Shown: positions 6,695-13,568, counted from the first letter of the stretch. The stretch is 16,308 bases of DNA from RGIG5057 sp964642045 (GCA_964642045.1 CAZXLZ010000026.1:1-16308), one strand, 5' to 3'. The notes: a model not told the origin generated them from the letters alone. A program made the numbers and translations.

Positions 6695-7482
6695 TAAGGA
6701 GTATGCTTGCATTAGGTAAAATGCAGTTCAAACAATATACTATATATAAGTCAAATTTCTATCTATTTACATTAAATAGGATTGTTGAAATTGTAGTATA
6801 TATTTTTGTATGGCTTGCTATATATAATGAAACAGGACAAGCAGGAGGTTATGACATATCTCAAATGATTACATATTACATTCTAGTATTTACTTTAAGT
6901 TCTCTAGCATGCTGGGGTGTAAATGAAGATATGGCACATTCAATTAGGAATGGGAATATAAATAAAGAGCTTTTAAATCCTGTATCATATTTCCAGTATT
7001 ACTTTGGAATAAATATTGGAGAGATGGGATTTGCTGGTGTAGTTGGAATTGCAACATTTATTATTTGTAGTTTATTTTGGGGTATTACACTTCCATGTAG
7101 CTTTTTCAATTTTCTACTTTTTATATTCTTAGTTTTACTAGGGATACCTATTACCTTCTTTTTTACAGCTATAGTTGGCATATTTGGATTTTACAGTAGT
7201 TCAATATGGGGAATGCAAATTTTAAGAAAGGCAATTATATCAATATTTTCAGGAATAATTGCTCCTATAACTTTATTTCCTCACTGGTTTCAAATTATAG
7301 CAAATATACTGCCATTTAAGGAACTAATTTATACACCAATAAATATATGGCTAGGTGAGGTTTCATATGCAGAAATAGCTTTAGTAATAGTAAAACAACT
7401 TGTATGGATAGTAGCATTATATGTAATAGCTAAATTATTTTTTAATCATGCAATAAAGAATGTAACAATTAACGGAGGATAA
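6691..7482 (+). CDS. ABC-2 permease, DUF990-like (first subunit)
   Basis: A 263-residue integral membrane protein with about six hydrophobic segments and an N-terminal cytoplasmic start (MIRSMLALGKMQFKQYTIYKSNF), as in the ABC2_membrane_6 (DUF990) family. It has the segment NGNINKELLNPVSYF after the second span, matching the (R/G)NG-D-LL-RP motif seen in these permeases. It forms the transmembrane pore with the next gene product. The start overlaps the ATPase stop by 4 bases, so synthesis is coupled. Confidence 0.85.
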   Translation: MIRSMLALGKMQFKQYTIYKSNFYLFTLNRIVEIVVYIFVWLAIYNETGQAGGYDISQMITYYILVFTLSSLACWGVNEDMAHSIRNGNINKELLNPVSYFQYYFGINIGEMGFAGVVGIATFIICSLFWGITLPCSFFNFLLFIFLVLLGIPITFFFTAIVGIFGFYSSSIWGMQILRKAIISIFSGIIAPITLFPHWFQIIANILPFKELIYTPINIWLGEVSYAEIALVIVKQLVWIVALYVIAKLFFNHAIKNVTINGG

Positions 7483-7483
7483 G

Positions 7484-8278
7484 ATGACAAAAATATTTGA
7501 TAATGTAAGTTTATACCTGGCATTTTTAAAAGCCTCATTAAAAGAAATGCTTATATATAGATTAGATTGTATTGTTGGTATGATATCACAAATATTTTCT
7601 CAAATAGTAGAAATTATATTCATATGGGTGGTATTTCAAAATACAGATATGCTTGCTGGTTGGGATTTTAAACAAATACTTTTGCTTTATGGGGTAACGT
7701 TAATATCTGTTGGAATCGCAGACTTTTGTTTTGACGAGCTTTATTCTATAGGACCTAGATATATAAGAAATGGTGAGTTTGACAAAATCCTATTAAGACC
7801 TGTTCATCCACTTATTTCTATAATAGGAGCATCAAAGGAATTTACTTCTCTTGGCTACTTTTGTTTAGGACTATTTTTAACTATTGTAATGTTACTAAAA
7901 CTAGCAATTCCTATAACTGCAATATTAATTATAAAAATAGTATTTTTTAGCATAATTGGAGCTGCTATTATAGGAGCTATAAATGTAATATTTAGTGTAT
8001 CATCATTTTGGACATATAGATCAAATGAGGTTATATGGTCATTTTATAGGATATATACTTTTGTACAGTATCCAATAGATATATATAATAAATTTATTAA
8101 AATATTAATAACAGCTGTTCTTCCTTTTGCTTTTGTTGCATATTATCCGACTATTAGCTATTTAGGTATGGATACAAAAATGCTTTATATAGCTCCAATA
8201 ATTATGATTGTTCTCTGGTTTATAGCAGTTAAAGTTTGGAATTTTGCACTAAATAAATATAGGAGTACAGGTACTTAG
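7484..8278 (+). CDS. ABC-2 permease, DUF990-like (second subunit)
   Basis: A 264-residue membrane protein with about six spans, related in plan to the preceding permease. It contains RNGEFDKILLRPVHPL (about residues 95-110), the DUF990 family motif connecting spans. It begins 1 base after the previous stop, with GGAGG at 7474-7478 as RBS. The three genes form one operon for a heteromeric exporter. It ends in TAG just before the hairpin at 8301-8326. Confidence 0.85.
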   Translation: MTKIFDNVSLYLAFLKASLKEMLIYRLDCIVGMISQIFSQIVEIIFIWVVFQNTDMLAGWDFKQILLLYGVTLISVGIADFCFDELYSIGPRYIRNGEFDKILLRPVHPLISIIGASKEFTSLGYFCLGLFLTIVMLLKLAIPITAILIIKIVFFSIIGAAIIGAINVIFSVSSFWTYRSNEVIWSFYRIYTFVQYPIDIYNKFIKILITAVLPFAFVAYYPTISYLGMDTKMLYIAPIIMIVLWFIAVKVWNFALNKYRSTGT

Positions 8279-8300
8279 AAAAAGATATTTTGAATTAAAA

Positions 8301-8326
8301 AAATTTCCTCAACCTTGAGGGAATTT
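8301..8326. terminator. Terminator shared by the ABC operon and tRNA-Arg(ACG)
   Basis: AAATTTCCTCA (8301-8311) pairs with TGAGGGAATTT (8316-8326) around a 4-base loop. The - strand continues into a run of seven T, so it ends tRNA-Arg(ACG), whose 3' end is 3 bases away. On + it closes the ABC operon. Confidence 0.75.
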
Positions 8327-8328
8327 CT

Positions 8329-8405
8329 TGGTGCACCAGGAGGAATTCGAATCCCCGCTCTTTCGGTTCGTAGCCGAATGCTTTATCCAGCTAAGCTACT
8401 GGTGC
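8329..8405 (-). tRNA. tRNA-Arg (anticodon ACG)
   Basis: A 77-base cloverleaf: acceptor GCACCAG/CTGGTGC, D arm, anticodon arm TTCGG with loop CTACGAA and CCGAA, T loop TTCGAAT, and encoded CCA. A34 is the TadA substrate; with inosine it reads CGU, CGC and CGA but not CGG. The anticodon loop has the normal seven bases, so this is not a four-base decoder. Confidence 0.95.
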
Positions 8406-8430
8406 ATATAAATAAAATATAAATTGGGTA

Positions 8431-8459
8431 TTGAAAAATTACACATATATTGGTATAAT
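8431..8459 (+). promoter_or_regulatory. Promoter of tRNA-Arg(CCT)
   Basis: TTGAAA (8431-8436), 17 bp, TATAAT (8454-8459), with TGG before the -10. It lies 11 bases before the first base of the tRNA. Confidence 0.85.
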
Positions 8460-8470
8460 AATATCCATAA

Positions 8471-8547
8471 GTCCTCGTAGCTCATCAGGATAGAGCGAGA
8501 GTTTCCTAAACTCTAGGTGGTAGGTTCGAGCCCTATCGAGGACACCA
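8471..8547 (+). tRNA. tRNA-Arg (anticodon CCT)
   Basis: A 77-base cloverleaf: acceptor GTCCTCG/CGAGGAC, anticodon arm AGAGT, loop TTCCTAA, ACTCT, T loop TTCGAGC, and encoded CCA. It reads AGG. It is divergent from tRNA-Arg(ACG). The loop has seven bases. Confidence 0.95.
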
Positions 8548-8583
8548 ATAATGTGATTTTACATTATTAGTAAAAATGTAAGT

Positions 8584-8625
8584 AAATAAGCTACAAATAT
8601 GTTTAAGCATATTTGTAGCTTATTT
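8584..8625. terminator. 18-bp perfect hairpin between tRNA genes
   Basis: AAATAAGCTACAAATATG (8584-8601) pairs without mismatch with 8608-8625 around TTTAAG. It lies between the convergent tRNA-Arg(CCT) and tRNA-Glu and probably ends both. The T tract after it is weak on both sides. A weaker hairpin, AATAATGT/ACATTATT (8547-8568), precedes it. Confidence 0.65.
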
Positions 8626-8647
8626 AAGCTTAAGTTCATAGTTTTAT

Positions 8648-8722
8648 TGGTGACCCCTACGGGAATCGAACCCATGATTCAGCCTTGAGAGGGCTACGTC
8701 TTAACCGCTTGACCAAGGGGCC
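8648..8722 (-). tRNA. tRNA-Glu (anticodon CTC)
   Basis: A 75-base cloverleaf. It starts GGCCCCTTGGTCAAGCGG, typical of Firmicutes tRNA-Glu. The anticodon arm is TAGCC, loop CTCTCAA, GGCTG, with T loop TTCGATT and encoded CCA. The CTC anticodon reads GAG only, so a tRNA-Glu(TTC) must be encoded elsewhere. Confidence 0.93.
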
Positions 8723-8728
8723 AAAAAA

Positions 8729-8774
8729 CTACGCATTAATTATATCATTTTATATGAAATAAATCAATACGTAG
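8729..8774 (-). terminator. Possible terminator of the dut-dCMP deaminase operon
   Basis: CTACG..ATT (8729-8737) and AAT..CGTAG (8766-8774) pair, with a G-U in the - transcript and TTTTTT following on -. The loop is long (28 bases) and contains the tRNA-Glu promoter, so this is tentative. Confidence 0.35.
8739..8767 (-). promoter_or_regulatory. Promoter of tRNA-Glu
   Basis: On the - strand, TTGATT (8767-8762), 17 bp ending in TGA, TATAAT (8744-8739). It lies 16 bases before the tRNA. Confidence 0.85.
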
Positions 8775-8783
8775 CTTTTAATT

Positions 8784-9266
8784 TTATAAGTTAATTTTAA
8801 GCTCTTTGCCAGTTGGCTTATATTCGATAAATTCTACCCCTGCAGCTTTAAGCATTCTTTTTGCTGCGATATTATCATTAGTGTTATTATATTTATCACT
8901 AAGATATATTACTTTTTTTATACCAGCTTGAATGATAAGCTTTGTGCAGTTACTACAAGGAAACAGTGTTGTATAAATTGTGCAATCCTTAGTTGAATTG
9001 TTTGTATTTTGAATTGAGTTTTGCTCTGCATGGCACACATATGGATATTTTGTATCAAGCTCATTTTTTGCTTCACGTTCCCAAGGAAAATCATCATCCG
9101 AAATATTATTTGGAAAACCATTGTAGCCAAGCGAAATGATACGCTTTTCATCATTTACAATACATGCACCAACTTGAGTGTTTGGATCTTTACTTCTTTC
9201 TGCTGAAAGTATAGCAAGTCCCATAAAAAGCTCATCCCAGCTTATATAATCTTCTCTTTTTGGCAT
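8784..9266 (-). CDS. Deoxycytidylate (dCMP) deaminase
   Basis: This enzyme deaminates dCMP to dUMP, the substrate of thymidylate synthase. The 160-residue protein has the zinc-dependent deaminase motifs CHAE (H79, E81) and PCSNC (C104, C107), and the substrate-side SKDPNTQVGACIV and GYNGFPNNISDDDFPW segments typical of dCMP deaminases. The start ATG at 9266 has AGGAGG upstream. It follows dut by 16 bases on the same strand, so the operon makes dUMP by two routes. Confidence 0.93.
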   Translation of the reverse strand: MPKREDYISWDELFMGLAILSAERSKDPNTQVGACIVNDEKRIISLGYNGFPNNISDDDFPWEREAKNELDTKYPYVCHAEQNSIQNTNNSTKDCTIYTTLFPCSNCTKLIIQAGIKKVIYLSDKYNNTNDNIAAKRMLKAAGVEFIEYKPTGKELKINL

Positions 9267-9282
9267 TTTAAAATCCTCCTAG

Positions 9283-9782
9283 TTAATTATCGTTATTAGT
9301 GCTTCCAAATCCACCTTTTCTTATAGCATTAGAATTATTATCATTGTCAGCTATAAGGAATTTTTGGAAATAGGCCTGACCTATGCAGTCACCTCTAGAA
9401 ATTTTTAAATCTACTGGAAATATGTTGTAGTACTGAAAGAATAACTCACCTTCATTAGTTTCGTTATTATAATAATCACTTTCTACTATTCCTACGCTAT
9501 TTGCCATAATAAGTCCGCTTCTTTATTGGAAATGAACTTTTATTAGCTAAAAATAAAGCCTCATCATCTTCAAAATATGCTTTATATCCGTGTAGGAATT
9601 AGAGTTGGCTTTATTTCAACCTTCTCTCCTTTAAAAAATGAGAATATACTTTTCCAAATGCTTGGAATAGTCATATCTTCAGCACTGTAGAAATCATATC
9701 CAACAGCAGTTTTTGTTTTTCTTATAGGTGCCTTTAGGTCAACATCTTTGTACTTGCTGCATTTTTCAAATCCTCTTGCCAT
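9283..9782 (-). CDS. dut: dUTPase (Dut), read through two +1 shifts at CGG codons
   Basis: dUTPase hydrolyses dUTP to dUMP, keeping uracil out of DNA. Read straight from ATG 9782 (AAAGGTGG upstream) the protein stops after 66 residues. A +1 step at CGGA 9590-9587 and another at CGGA 9517-9514 give a continuous 165-residue protein with the trimeric dUTPase motifs in order: AVGYDFYSAED (I), LANKSSF (II), LIMANSVGIVESDYYNN (III), GQAYFQKF (IV) and RKGGFGST (V). Total length and spacing are normal after the shifts. Two catalytic positions are conservatively changed: Lys81 where Arg is usual in motif II, and Glu100 where the catalytic Asp is usual in motif III. Alternatives are a decayed gene or sequence errors. 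Confidence 0.82.
9514..9517 (-). other. Candidate +1 recoding site CGGA (dut, second)
   Basis: In the frame entered after the first shift the codons read ATA AAG AAG CGG. Skipping C gives GGA CTT ATT ATG, the conserved K-G-L-I/V before ANSVG of motif III. Without it the frame ends five codons later (TYYGK). Confidence 0.6.
9587..9590 (-). other. Candidate +1 recoding site CGGA (dut, first)
   Basis: CGG is codon 65 in the frame of the start, after CCT ACA. Skipping C gives GGA, the conserved Gly of the IPTG motif, followed by YKAYFEDDEALFLAN. Without it the frame ends at the second codon after (R-I-stop). Confidence 0.6.
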
Positions 9783-9816
9783 AAAACACCACCTTTCTTA
9801 TTAAATTTAGTCATAA

Positions 9817-9854
9817 TTTGCACTATGCACAAATTATATCATTATATGTGCAAA
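9817..9854. promoter_or_regulatory. Inverted repeats around the dut promoter, operator candidate
   Basis: TGCACA (9826-9831) and TGTGCA (9847-9852) flank the -10 box as a perfect inverted repeat with a 15-bp gap. An outer TTTGCAC (9817-9823) and GTGCAAA (9848-9854) form a second, overlapping one. They could bind a dimeric repressor of dut and the dCMP deaminase gene. Confidence 0.4.
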
Positions 9855-9861
9855 AAATCAA
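9833..9861 (-). promoter_or_regulatory. Promoter of the dut operon
   Basis: On the - strand, TTGATT (9861-9856), 17 bp ending in TGA, TATAAT (9838-9833). The -35 lies 1 base from the lemA terminator, so the two transcripts are separated there. Confidence 0.85.
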
Positions 9862-9862
9862 G

Positions 9863-9897
9863 AAAAAAGTAGCACACTAAAAATGTGCCACTTTTTT
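9863..9897 (-). terminator. Terminator of lemA
   Basis: AAAAAAGT-A-GCACA (9863-9876) pairs with TGTGC-C-ACTTTTTT (9884-9897). The one A/C mismatch on + is G-U in the lemA transcript, which then runs into T-rich sequence. Confidence 0.85.
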
Positions 9898-9901
9898 AAT
9901 G

Positions 9902-10456
9902 TTAAAACTGTACTTTAACAGCTTCTCTTTGAGCTTCATCTTTAACTTCAAAGAAATTTCTTGGTTTAAATCCAAACATATTCGCTATAATATTTTTTGG
10001 AAATACCATTATTTGAGTATTGTACTTTTGAACAGCATCATTAAAGAACTGTCTTGAATAAGCAATCTTATCCTCTGTAGATGATAGTTCTTGTTGAAGT
10101 GAAGCAAAGTTTTCATTTGCTTTTAAATCAGGATAGCTTTCAGATAGAGCAAAAATACTTTTTAAAGAACTTGTAAGCATATTATCAGCATCAGCTTTTC
10201 CTTTTTCATCAGAAGCAGAAGCATAAGAGTTTCTAGCAGCTATGACCTTTTCTAAAGTTTCTGATTCATGTTTAGCATAACCTTTTACTGTTTCTACTAG
10301 GTTAGGTATAAGATCAAATCTTCTTTTTAGGTGAGTATCAATTTGTGCCCAAGCATTATCTACCCTTAATTTATCTTGTACCAATCCATTATACATTCCG
10401 ATTACTATAAAAAGCAAAATAACTACTATTACTAATATTACAATAAGTGCACCCAT
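9902..10456 (-). CDS. lemA: LemA family protein
   Basis: A 184-residue LemA protein: an N-terminal membrane segment (residues 2-21), then a long helical domain with the family hallmarks NGLVQDKLRVDNAWAQID, LKRRFDLIPNLVETVKGYA and the C-terminal FNDAVQKYNTQIMVFP--IIANMFGFKPRNFFEV. LemA proteins are anchored with the helical domain on one side of the membrane; their molecular role is not established. The length is standard. ATG 10456 follows AAGGAGG. It is a single-gene unit with its own promoter and terminator. Confidence 0.93.
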   Translation of the reverse strand: MGALIVILVIVVILLFIVIGMYNGLVQDKLRVDNAWAQIDTHLKRRFDLIPNLVETVKGYAKHESETLEKVIAARNSYASASDEKGKADADNMLTSSLKSIFALSESYPDLKANENFASLQQELSSTEDKIAYSRQFFNDAVQKYNTQIMVFPKNIIANMFGFKPRNFFEVKDEAQREAVKVQF

Positions 10457-10486
10457 AATAAATTTCCTCCTTTAAACTTAAGATAT

Positions 10487-10514
10487 ATTATATCATAAAA
10501 ATAATAATATGCAA
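10487..10514 (-). promoter_or_regulatory. Promoter of lemA
   Basis: On the - strand, TTGCAT (10514-10509), 16 bp ending in TGA, TATAAT (10492-10487). Confidence 0.6.
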
Positions 10515-10640
10515 ATTATTTGATTATTTATAATTATTTATAAAAAAATATTTTTTTCAATATCTAAATTGCAAAATTATTATTTTAGTAAATAAAATGA
10601 TATATATTGTTTTATATTTATTATAAATGTAGAGACACAC

Positions 10641-10676
10641 AAGGTTAAGAGAAATTACATAAAGAAGTAATATAAT
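10641..10676 (+). promoter_or_regulatory. Possible agrB promoter with a LytTR-like half-site
   Basis: TATAAT (10671-10676) lies 19 bases before agrB with no proper -35. AAGGTTAAG (10641-10649) upstream resembles one half of the direct repeat bound by AgrA/LytTR regulators. A second half-site at the usual spacing is not evident. A poor -35 is typical of activator-dependent agr promoters. The rest of the 239-base gap between lemA and agrB is very AT-rich and shows nothing else. Confidence 0.35.
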
Positions 10677-10695
10677 TATACTCGAGGTAAGTAGT

Positions 10696-11298
10696 ATGGA
10701 AAAAATAAGTGAAAGCATTGTAAGTAACTTTTTTGGCAAGAAAGAAAAAAGCGATGAAAGAGATATACTTATATTTGGAGTTCAAAGATTTTTAGAGGAT
10801 ATTACCAAAATTGTATTTATAACTGCTATTGCTATTTTATTGCATATAGCTAAAGAAATATTTATAGTTTTTACTATTACGCTTGTTTATAAAAACTTTG
10901 TTGGAGGGGCCCATGCAAAAACTAACACTATTTGTGCAATTTTTACTGCACTTGCGTGTTTTTTGCCTATATATTTAACCAAGTTTTTTCAGTTTAGTAA
11001 TAGTTTTTTATTAATTTTAACTATATTAACTATAATATTTTCTACAATAATTATAATAAAATTTGCACCAGCAGATACAGAAAATGTGCCTATTATAAAT
11101 AAAGAGCAAAGGCGAAAATTAAAAATAGGAGCATTTATATCGCTTGCCTTAATACTTACTTTAAGTGGTATAATAATACATAATATGTACTATTATCAAA
11201 TTATACTAATTTGCCTTAATTTATCTAATTTGAATACAACGCCTATAATGTACAAATTTTTTAAATGTAATTATAGTGGTGGAAAAATAACAGATTAA
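10696..11298 (+). CDS. agrB: AgrB-type autoinducer peptide protease/cyclase
   Basis: AgrB is a membrane cysteine endopeptidase that removes the C-terminal tail of AgrD and forms the thiolactone ring. The 200-residue product has several membrane segments and the catalytic His73 in NFVGGAHAKT with Cys80 seven residues later, the same spacing as in Staphylococcus AgrB. The N-terminus (ISESIVSNFFGKKEKSDERDILIFGVQRFLED) also fits. The start ATG 10696 has GAGGTAAG upstream. The 23-base gap to agrD and the same direction indicate a biosynthetic operon. No separate export gene is seen. Confidence 0.93.
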   Translation: MEKISESIVSNFFGKKEKSDERDILIFGVQRFLEDITKIVFITAIAILLHIAKEIFIVFTITLVYKNFVGGAHAKTNTICAIFTALACFLPIYLTKFFQFSNSFLLILTILTIIFSTIIIIKFAPADTENVPIINKEQRRKLKIGAFISLALILTLSGIIIHNMYYYQIILICLNLSNLNTTPIMYKFFKCNYSGGKITD

Positions 11299-11321
11299 TT
11301 ATATAAAGGGAGGGAATTTAT

Positions 11322-11435
11322 ATGAAAAAAATGTTAGCTAAAATAGCTGAAGCATATGCAAAAGCTACTACAAATATGTGTGGAAGCTGGATATGGCATC
11401 AACCAAAAGCTCCAAGATGTTTAATAAAAAAATAA
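11322..11435 (+). CDS. agrD: AgrD-type cyclic autoinducer peptide precursor
   Basis: A 37-residue precursor with GGGAGGG as RBS. It has an amphipathic N-terminal helix (MKKMLAKIAEAYAKATTNM), a core starting at Cys20 (CGSWIW), and a tail HQPKAPRCLIKK. The HQP--P tail matches clostridial AgrD peptides, for example the HQPEEP tail after the CLWFT core in Clostridium perfringens. Aligning on HQP puts cleavage after Trp25, giving a six-residue thiolactone ring C-G-S-W-I-W, one more than the usual five; a five-residue ring would require cleavage after Ile24. A second Cys (33) in the tail is unusual. Confidence 0.92.
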   Translation: MKKMLAKIAEAYAKATTNMCGSWIWHQPKAPRCLIKK

Positions 11436-11452
11436 TAAAATAGTATATAAAT

Positions 11453-11490
11453 AAAGAGTCAGCCCAATGTTGATAAGTGGATGACTCTTT
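11453..11490. terminator. Terminator between agrD and the kinase gene
   Basis: AAAGAGTCA (11453-11461) pairs with TGACTCTTT (11482-11490), with inner CC/GG pairs. It separates the convergent agrBD and agrA-agrC units. Confidence 0.75.
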
Positions 11491-11494
11491 AATT

Positions 11495-12814
11495 TTAATC
11501 TTCAATTATTAGATTTTGTATAAACATTCCATTCTCTATGCTAGCAAATATTTGAGATTTTGGATTGTTGTTAACTAAATTACGTACTTCCCATAAACCA
11601 ATACCTGATTTTACTTTCTTACTTGAGTAACCTTTCTCATATATTTTATTAAGATCAATCTTTAAATTTGTATCATAGGTATTATATATACGTATAACAT
11701 TTGCATTCTTTTTCTTGTTGAAATGAATTTCTAATTTTACATATTGATTTTGACTATTGACTTTACTTGTAGCCTCTAATGCATTATTTAAAAGTATTCC
11801 AAATATCCTGCATAAATGCTCAGATGGAAAATTGATAGCTGTAATTTTAGTTGTTACATCAATTTCAAATAATATACCTTGATGAGTAGCAGAGTAATGT
11901 TTAGAACCAACTACTCCAAAAACACCTGGATCATCAAAAATGTCTGTATTTAAAAATGTTATAGTATTAAGTATGTTGCATTCTTTCATTATTTTTAATA
12001 CATAATCATTTAATTTTTCATATGCTCCGATGGTAATATATCCATGTATTGCTTGGAAAATATTATTAAAATCATGTTTTATTGACCTTACACCATCTAT
12101 TAATGATGTCATAGAATCATTATCTACCTTTAGTTCTATATTATCTTCTTTAAGTTTTTCCTTTTCTAAATATGTATATACAGAATACATCATATAAATA
12201 GATATTATTAATATTTGTAATAAATTCATTATTAAAAATCCTAAGCTATAGTAATATCTATTATATGCTATAAGTATTATCTCAGGCATCATAGTTAAAA
12301 GTATAATCATAACAAAACCAACAAACTGTTTTGATTTAAAGAACTTTGTCATACTTTTTATTTTTGATTTTTTTGATAGTATAATATTAATTAAAGATAT
12401 TATTAAAAATATCATTGAAAAATAAATTAAAGTAAATATTATTTGACCATTTATAGAAGAGTTAAAGTATTCTCTAACATCTGAATGTAAAAATAAACTT
12501 ACTATAATTACTGAAATAAATTCACATATAAATGTAAATATTAAATATGCTATGCCTTCAAGACATCCTTTTAGTATTTTTACTTTAAGTATTAATGTCA
12601 CTGCAAGTACATAAATTATAAATGATACTATTGTATTTAATGGAAAATACTCTCTAGGTATAAAATATAATATGACTGCTAATGAACAGGTTAAAAATAG
12701 AACAATTTTAGTCTTATTACCGAATTTGTCATTATTAAATACATTATTTATGGTTGATATAAAATAAAAAACACTCAGCCATTCTAAGACACATTTAATT
12801 ATAGTTATTATCAT
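11495..12814 (-). CDS. agrC: AgrC-like sensor histidine kinase (HPK10 type)
   Basis: A 439-residue membrane kinase that should sense the AgrD-derived peptide and phosphorylate the regulator encoded just upstream. Six to seven membrane spans fill residues 1-215, followed by a coiled linker (YLEKEKLKEDNIELKVDND). The dimerisation region has SIKHDFNN (phospho-acceptor His247), with the HDFNN pattern of HPK10. The GHKL ATPase has the N box LLNNALEA (N343/N344) and GIGLWEVRNLV (404 onward). The ATG is 16 bases after the regulator stop, so they form an operon with the regulator first. The RBS (GAAAGGA) is moderate. Confidence 0.9.
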   Translation of the reverse strand: MIITIIKCVLEWLSVFYFISTINNVFNNDKFGNKTKIVLFLTCSLAVILYFIPREYFPLNTIVSFIIYVLAVTLILKVKILKGCLEGIAYLIFTFICEFISVIIVSLFLHSDVREYFNSSINGQIIFTLIYFSMIFLIISLINIILSKKSKIKSMTKFFKSKQFVGFVMIILLTMMPEIILIAYNRYYYSLGFLIMNLLQILIISIYMMYSVYTYLEKEKLKEDNIELKVDNDSMTSLIDGVRSIKHDFNNIFQAIHGYITIGAYEKLNDYVLKIMKECNILNTITFLNTDIFDDPGVFGVVGSKHYSATHQGILFEIDVTTKITAINFPSEHLCRIFGILLNNALEATSKVNSQNQYVKLEIHFNKKKNANVIRIYNTYDTNLKIDLNKIYEKGYSSKKVKSGIGLWEVRNLVNNNPKSQIFASIENGMFIQNLIIED

Positions 12815-12830
12815 TTTAAAAAATCCTTTC

Positions 12831-13508
12831 TTATCTTACTGAAAAATGAGAACTTGCTGGGCAAGTTTCACCATTATCAAAAATTATTAGATTCTTTTTG
12901 TTATTGCAGATAGATACTCTTGCAGAATTAAGTACAATTGAACGATGACATTTGAAAAAATTACTAGGTAGTATAGATAACATTCCATCTAAAGTTTTGT
13001 TTACAGATATTACAGAACCAGAAGTATGAATGTAACATTTATTTCTAACTTTCTCAATATACGTAATTGTATTTATATTAAGCTTTAATTCTCTACTCAC
13101 ATTTAAAAATCTAATTTTATCTTTAATTACATCTTTTTTTAGTCTTTCAACTAGTAATGTTATAACACTTTTGTGTATAGGCTTTACTAAAAAGTCAAAA
13201 GTTTTACTAGCAAAAGAGAGAGGCATATATTTTATATGTGCTGAAAGAAAGATTAGATAGAAATTGTTATCTAAATCTCTTAATTCATTTGCAAAATCTA
13301 TACCATTTTTACCATCATTCCTAAAATCTATATCGAGAAAAAGAATATCTATTTTATGCTCTTTTATAAGGGTATAGATTTCATCTTGGTTTGTTGTAAC
13401 ACAAATTATTTCACAGTTAAAATCCTGTGAAATAAACTCAGATTCTAAGATCTTACAAATTGTCTTTGCGCAATGAATGTCATCATCGCATACAGCAACA
13501 TTATACAT
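12831..13508 (-). CDS. agrA: AgrA-like LytTR response regulator
   Basis: A 225-residue regulator. The receiver domain has the acidic pocket CDDD (D8-D10), phospho-acceptor D59 in ILFLDID, S89 and K109 in FLVKP. The LytTR DNA-binding domain follows from about residue 125 (LNVSRELKLNINTITYIEKVRNKCYIH to FFKCHRSIVLNSARV). It would activate promoters bearing paired LytTR sites, probably including agrB's. The start codon follows GAGAGGA. It has a consensus promoter of its own, separate from agrBD. Confidence 0.92.
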   Translation of the reverse strand: MYNVAVCDDDIHCAKTICKILESEFISQDFNCEIICVTTNQDEIYTLIKEHKIDILFLDIDFRNDGKNGIDFANELRDLDNNFYLIFLSAHIKYMPLSFASKTFDFLVKPIHKSVITLLVERLKKDVIKDKIRFLNVSRELKLNINTITYIEKVRNKCYIHTSGSVISVNKTLDGMLSILPSNFFKCHRSIVLNSARVSICNNKKNLIIFDNGETCPASSHFSVR

Positions 13509-13539
13509 ATATAATTAATCCTCTCTTATAATTTAAACT

Positions 13540-13568
13540 ATTATATAACAAAATATCATAATTGTCAA
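13540..13568 (-). promoter_or_regulatory. Consensus sigma-A promoter of the regulator-kinase operon
   Basis: On the - strand, TTGACA (13568-13563), 17 bp, TATAAT (13545-13540): a full consensus match. The sensing pair is therefore probably made constitutively. TCAGTTTTT, similar to a LytTR half-site, lies upstream on - near 13600. Confidence 0.9.

Noticed and set aside
8329..8722. tRNA cluster as a mobile-element attachment site
   Set aside because: No integrase and no duplicated tRNA 3' end is present in the window.
1136..9782. Plain homopolymer sequencing errors as the explanation of all frame breaks
   Set aside because: None of the breaks lies in a homopolymer and four share the codon CGG. 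Error is not excluded, so read checks are listed, but it is not the simplest account of the pattern.
10557..10739. Short hydrophobic frame on - strand before agrB
   Set aside because: It lies in the AT-rich intergenic gap and into agrB, has no RBS and is low complexity.
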